Positions 60,832 to 64,000 of a stretch of 64,000 nt of DNA are shown one piece after another. The notes under the pieces are model-generated. The model worked only from the letters and a program-made list of their open reading frames with translations. It had not been told where the DNA came from and did not search any database. Origin of the DNA: Amoebidium appalachense (taxonomy: Eukaryota > Ichthyosporea); NCBI GenBank assembly GCA_963693365.1, contig CAVNZM010000006.1, positions 11,652,481 through 11,716,480 of the forward strand, in the 5' to 3' direction. Within the stretch, counting starts at the first letter, position 1, and every line of letters begins with the position of its first letter. The translations under genes were made by a program, and so were the position numbers.

Positions 60832-61295
60832 CTTCCCCTCTTGACCCACACACACAAACATGCAAAAATAAGCGCACAATTGCAGGATTTGTGTGCGTCT
60901 GTGCATTCTGCACGTTTGTGCAGGGCAGTAACGGAAAAGAGAAGCAAATATTGTCATCGCTTTTGTGGCGTACTTGCATTTACTCCCAGCAACCTCCTGA
61001 GCCTGTGTGTTATGCACAAGGATGTGCATTTGTGTTATGCACATCCTGCTCATACCTCCTGAGCATATGTGTTATGCACATCCTGTTCATACCTCCTGAG
61101 CATATGTGTTATGCACATCCTGTTCATACCTCCTGAGTATATGTGTTAGGCACATCCTGTTCATACCTCCTGAGCAGATGTGTTATGCACATCCTGTTCA
61201 TACCTCCTGAGTATATGTGTCATGAACCATCCTGTTCAGCACTTATGGTTGCGCTGCAGATTTTCTCAGTGGTGCCGTTCTGACCCTTCGTGACA

Positions 61296-61364
<69 letters not shown>

Positions 61365-61865
61365 ACACCCTCAGTCCCCAGCTACCAGTTCATTGTTTCA
61401 GCCTCGTTGATATATACCATTTTCGAACCTATCTGAATCAGTCTACACACTCTGTCGAAAGGTTTCTTCGTCTTTAAAAATTATTCACACGTGTGTGACT
61501 GTGAAAGACTGCTTGCTCGTCCTTACTTGTTTACGCATTTTTCTATCCTTGTTAATTGGATCCTACTACTCTTTGTGTCCTTGTTATTGCATTACTCTAA
61601 ACTCTGTATCCTTGTTCCTGGCTCTTCCATTCTCACTCTCCATGGTTTACTCGATTTTGCTTCATCGCTGTTAAACCACTCCACTGTGGTTCCTTGTTGG
61701 ACCATTATACTCTCTATTTCACCACTTCCTTGGCCTGGCAGCCCGCCCACATGCACCTACCCCACGTGTGCACACATTTACACACACATAAACATCAAAA
61801 AACATGAACACTCGGTTGACACGAATATACACGCACGCACGCACGCACGCACACACACATGCTTG

Positions 61866-61928
<63 letters not shown>

Positions 61929-62300
61929 ACACCCACACACACACACACCCACACCCCGGTCGCCTCATGCACCTACACCCTGAGGCCTCTTGCAGCCAGC
62001 TACATGCCCACGAGCCCTTTGTCAGAAAACAGGATTCCACAGGGCCTGGTTGCACACAGTTCCACACTTTGGTTTATTTGCCTGGTGATGTGTTTTTGTG
62101 CCCTGGCGGTGTACTGACGGCGGGGCTGCAGGACATGGCGGTGGTGCAGGAGTTCAAGGTCGTCCCCATGCAGGATGTGCCCCCCCGGTCTGCCGAACAC
62201 ACTGACAGTGACACGGGGCAGGTGTCCCATATCTATTTCCTTACATTATGGCTTGATTTTGCTGAGAACAGTTACTGGTCATCACATACACATTCTGAAT

Positions 62301-62352
<52 letters not shown>

Positions 62353-62636
62353 AAAAAAAAAAAAAGAACCGATCAACCTGATCAAAAGCAACCTATCATC
62401 ATGATCATCACATAGATATCCTAACACTACCTCCTCCTCCCTTTCCCTCTCCTCACCTCATGGTGGGTTGTTTGCCTGCCTGCCTGCGTCACGCGCAAGG
62501 CTCACAACTGGACGTGCTTCTCCACAGGGACTTGGCGGAGACTGCCGCAGTGCCGCTCAACATTGATGGGGAGGTCTTTGACAGCTTCCCTGTCCATGTC
62601 AAGGTGCTCCGCCAAAAGCTGCTGGTGTATGCATGA
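53957..62636 (+). CDS. AGK: Acylglycerol kinase, mitochondrial (AGK-like lipid kinase)
   Basis: Diacylglycerol-kinase-fold enzyme that phosphorylates mono- and diacylglycerol; in animals it is also a TIM22 translocase subunit. Fourteen exons: 53957-53998, 54379-54444, 55561-55590, 56294-56373, 56555-56665, 56725-56808, 57338-57481, 58263-58359, 59286-59329, 59926-60008, 60274-60377, 60624-60737, 62132-62221, ~62541-62636. Total 1185 nt, 394 residues (human 422). The start MKAAWALAKRHWKK matches the HWKK of human AGK, followed by a small membrane-type segment. APILHLAGILVEVVET, GQAKDTAR and the nucleotide loop GGDGTVQEFVTG (GGDGT at 124-128) are clear. IPLGLVPVGDHNTAS replaces IPIGFIPLGETSSL of human AGK. 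The C-terminus LNIDGEVFDSFPVHVKVL is typical. Intron 4 begins with GC (ACAG then GCAAGG). The last junction is ambiguous: a GC donor with acceptor at 62527 also fits. Confidence 0.95.
55591..55775. repeat. ~15-30 bp array starting at the AGK exon-3 donor
   Basis: Units of 'cccctgtttcctctgtggcc' followed by 'ccatatt' or 'ccacag' begin within 15 bp of the donor after 55590. Several units end in CCACAG, an acceptor-like sequence. Confidence 0.85.
57005..57036. repeat. T16-G16 composite tract in AGK intron 6
   Basis: T run directly followed by G run, then another G run and (GA)n to about 57105. Same polarity as the tracts at 6074, 15329 and 25215. Confidence 0.9.
57893..58032. repeat. Interspersed repeat, copy B (AGK intron 7)
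   Basis: Nearly identical to 35874-36004: same order 'gctgatgttgcatacttg', 'cctgcaccatgcttctcatc', 'acttcgtaccgtgttccgc', then a C run and CA repeats. Copy B has GT inserted after TTTGCATGT and a longer C run. Confidence 0.85.
58948..59035. repeat. ~80-bp poly-G run in AGK intron 8
   Basis: Almost uninterrupted G with a few A. Similar C runs of 40-75 bases lie at 59627-59660 and 59731-59805, and one near 60766-60830. Likely assembly-fragile and G-quadruplex-prone. Confidence 0.95.
59329..59592. repeat. 33-bp array of 5'-splice-site-like units after AGK exon 9
   Basis: Seven units of 33 bp contain GGGCAGGTATGTAGGTGGG plus 'tggtgttgccctgt', and an eighth is partial (CAGGTAGC). Each holds CAGGTATGT, a near-consensus donor. 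The real donor is GGCAG then GTAAAG at 59329/59330. As 33 is a multiple of three, the array is open in frame (VCRWVVLPCGQ repeats). Confidence 0.93.
61018..61226. repeat. ~37-bp minisatellite in AGK intron 12, 6 copies
   Basis: Units carry 'gtgttatgcacatcctg' and 'ttcatacctcctgagcatat'. Intronic, no splice signals inside. Confidence 0.92.
61297..61363. repeat. C35-A32 composite homopolymer in AGK intron 12
   Basis: C run directly followed by A run. Together with 62302-62365 in the next intron, AGK has two of these on the sense strand. Confidence 0.93.
62302..62365. repeat. C41-A23 composite homopolymer in AGK intron 13
   Basis: C run directly followed by A run, 80 bp after the exon-13 donor. 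Confidence 0.93.
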
Positions 62637-63229
62637 TTCCCACGCACTCAAACGACTACTGGAATCCAGTCTGAGGCTGGTTGCATTGGTCCAACCCTAA
62701 GCTGTTGGGCTTGCTGGGCTCCGGATCCTCTCATGCAGATTACTTGTATGGACCCATATTCGTGTTTTGCAGCTTGCGTGCACATGGTCCACATGACTTG
62801 GTTTGAGCATAGCTCGTACGATAGATAACAATGCTCTCCATGTACTCACGCCGGGCTGGCATGGCATGCATCATTTACGTTGATAGATATAAAGCCATGG
62901 CATGACGTAGCTTCTGTCTGATGGAAATGAAGCACAGTACTTTGGGCAATGTCTCCATCCAATTTTTACTCAACCCACGAGCCTCAGGTTGGCATTTAGA
63001 AAACTCATTTCGTTGAGCCATGTGTTTGTTGTCGTCAAGGCTTGGTCTGTAAATATGATGCCAGATTCAATGAGAAGGAGCAAGTGCTGGTTCACTGCTC
63101 AAACTTTACATTCCTACTGATCATGAAGTGCTTGTTTTACCGTGCACGTCTTGATTTTGCATTCTTGCAGTTGTAAGCGAGGGCCGGGATGCTGGCTTTA
63201 GCTTAGGGTCTAGGGTTATATATATATAT

Positions 63230-63261
<32 letters not shown>

Positions 63262-64000
63262 CTTAGCCGTTGGTGTGGTGTCTAACCTAGACAAGGTACC
63301 CAGAGGTATTGTGATTCAAAGAACGAATAAACACATAATGGGAGAAATTGTAAACTTTACATTATGTTGGGTAATCCACGACAGCCTAATATATAGTTGT
63401 CTGTATAGCCAGTAAAATGCTAGGACCTGTAGGTGCAACTCAGTATGAAATGGGAATGATTTACTGATGTCGACTGGTAATCGGCAAACACGGAGGCAAA
63501 AAGCAAAGGGAAGGGAAGGGAAGGAAACCCCGGTCGAACGCTGTCATCTCATCTCAGGTTTAAACCAAAACCCTGCCAGCACTGCCGGCAGAACACATCT
63601 GCCTTCCAATCTAATTAAACGGACCGATTTCATACATGTACACAGGGAACCGGAGAATTATTTTAGCCGGCTTAGATACAAGCAAAATCGGCAGACAGAC
63701 CTGTGGTTTACCGTTAGATAGATCATACATGAGCTAACACATGCAGTTACATGCTTGCCGCGCGCCTATTTGTGCTTATAGGGTTACCAGGAAGACCATG
63801 CAGTGTGCCGAATTTCACGAACCAACACCTGAAAATAAGAAGGGAAAACATGTGTCTGGAGATTGGGACAAGCAGAAGAGAAATAGATAACGGACTCAGA
63901 ACGAACGTCTATGGAATATAAAACCATGGTCAGCGGACTCTGAGAATCTAATCCCCCCTGCAAGACACCATCAAAATGCACTCATATGAAGAAGGTAAAA
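62637..64000. other. AGK 3' flank; no gene recognised
   Basis: Mostly non-repetitive, with an AT/poly-G patch at 63219-63260. Short ATG frames at 63467-63721 (+) and 63981-63784 (-) have no homology that I recognise. The minus one contains TTTTCAG and CTTGCAG acceptor-like sites and may belong to a gene beyond the window. Confidence 0.4.
63326..63331 (+). terminator. AATAAA, candidate AGK polyadenylation signal
   Basis: The canonical hexamer lies 690 bp after the stop. None closer was noticed, so assignment to AGK is by position. Confidence 0.35.

Noticed and set aside
63467-63721. 84-codon plus-strand frame after AGK
   Set aside because: Low-complexity start, no recognised motif, and it lies beyond the probable AGK polyadenylation signal.

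Overview
This is a eukaryotic genomic window. Coding is GC-rich and cut into many short exons by introns that mostly follow GT-AG. The introns are swollen by (TG/CA)n microsatellites, poly-C/poly-G runs and minisatellites. Most long open frames here are translations of those repeats. I found genes by joining short conserved exon peptides across splice sites and checking that the reading phase closes at every junction. The gene set (Diaphanous-type formin with an autoregulatory motif, DAP-family protein, acylglycerol kinase, RMDN-type TPR protein, APC3, Sam50, TRAPPC3, arrestin, trypsin-like protease) fits an opisthokont best, probably a unicellular holozoan or an early-branching animal. I cannot fix the lineage from sequence alone.

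Layout: 1-6245 (+) 3' part of a Diaphanous-related formin; 7397-8796 (-) DAP-like protein; 9487-18812 (+) SAMM50/Sam50; 19570-23385 (+) arrestin-fold protein; 23905-29068 (-) CDC27/APC3, complete in 18 exons; 29911-33829 (+) unrecognised 93-residue protein with two hydrophobic segments; 34662-40597 (+) TRAPPC3/Bet3; 40598-44932 gene-poor; 44933-46745 (-) secreted trypsin-like serine protease with a threonine-rich tail; 46746-51038 AT-richer and gene-poor; 51039-53358 (-) RMDN1-like TPR protein; 53957-62636 (+) AGK-like acylglycerol kinase; 62637-64000 no gene recognised.

Three pairs of genes are head-to-head over 0.6-0.85 kb (DAP/SAMM50, CDC27/small protein, RMDN/AGK) and probably share promoters. 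The genes do not form one pathway, but several concern mitochondria: Sam50 (outer-membrane barrel insertion), AGK (mitochondrial lipid kinase, a TIM22 partner in animals), an RMDN protein with a presequence-like N-terminus, and an arrestin with a presequence-like leader.

The most unusual features are non-coding. Minisatellites look as if they were amplified from splice sites. C-run/A-run composite tracts recur with one fixed polarity. A few introns use GC-AG ends, two of them sharing the same donor octamer in CDC27. A 3' UTR carries tandem AATAAA signals. There is one MITE-like element with TA-flanked inverted repeats, and a ~100-bp interspersed repeat present twice. Exon coordinates were derived by hand from phase and homology; no alignment or transcript data were available.
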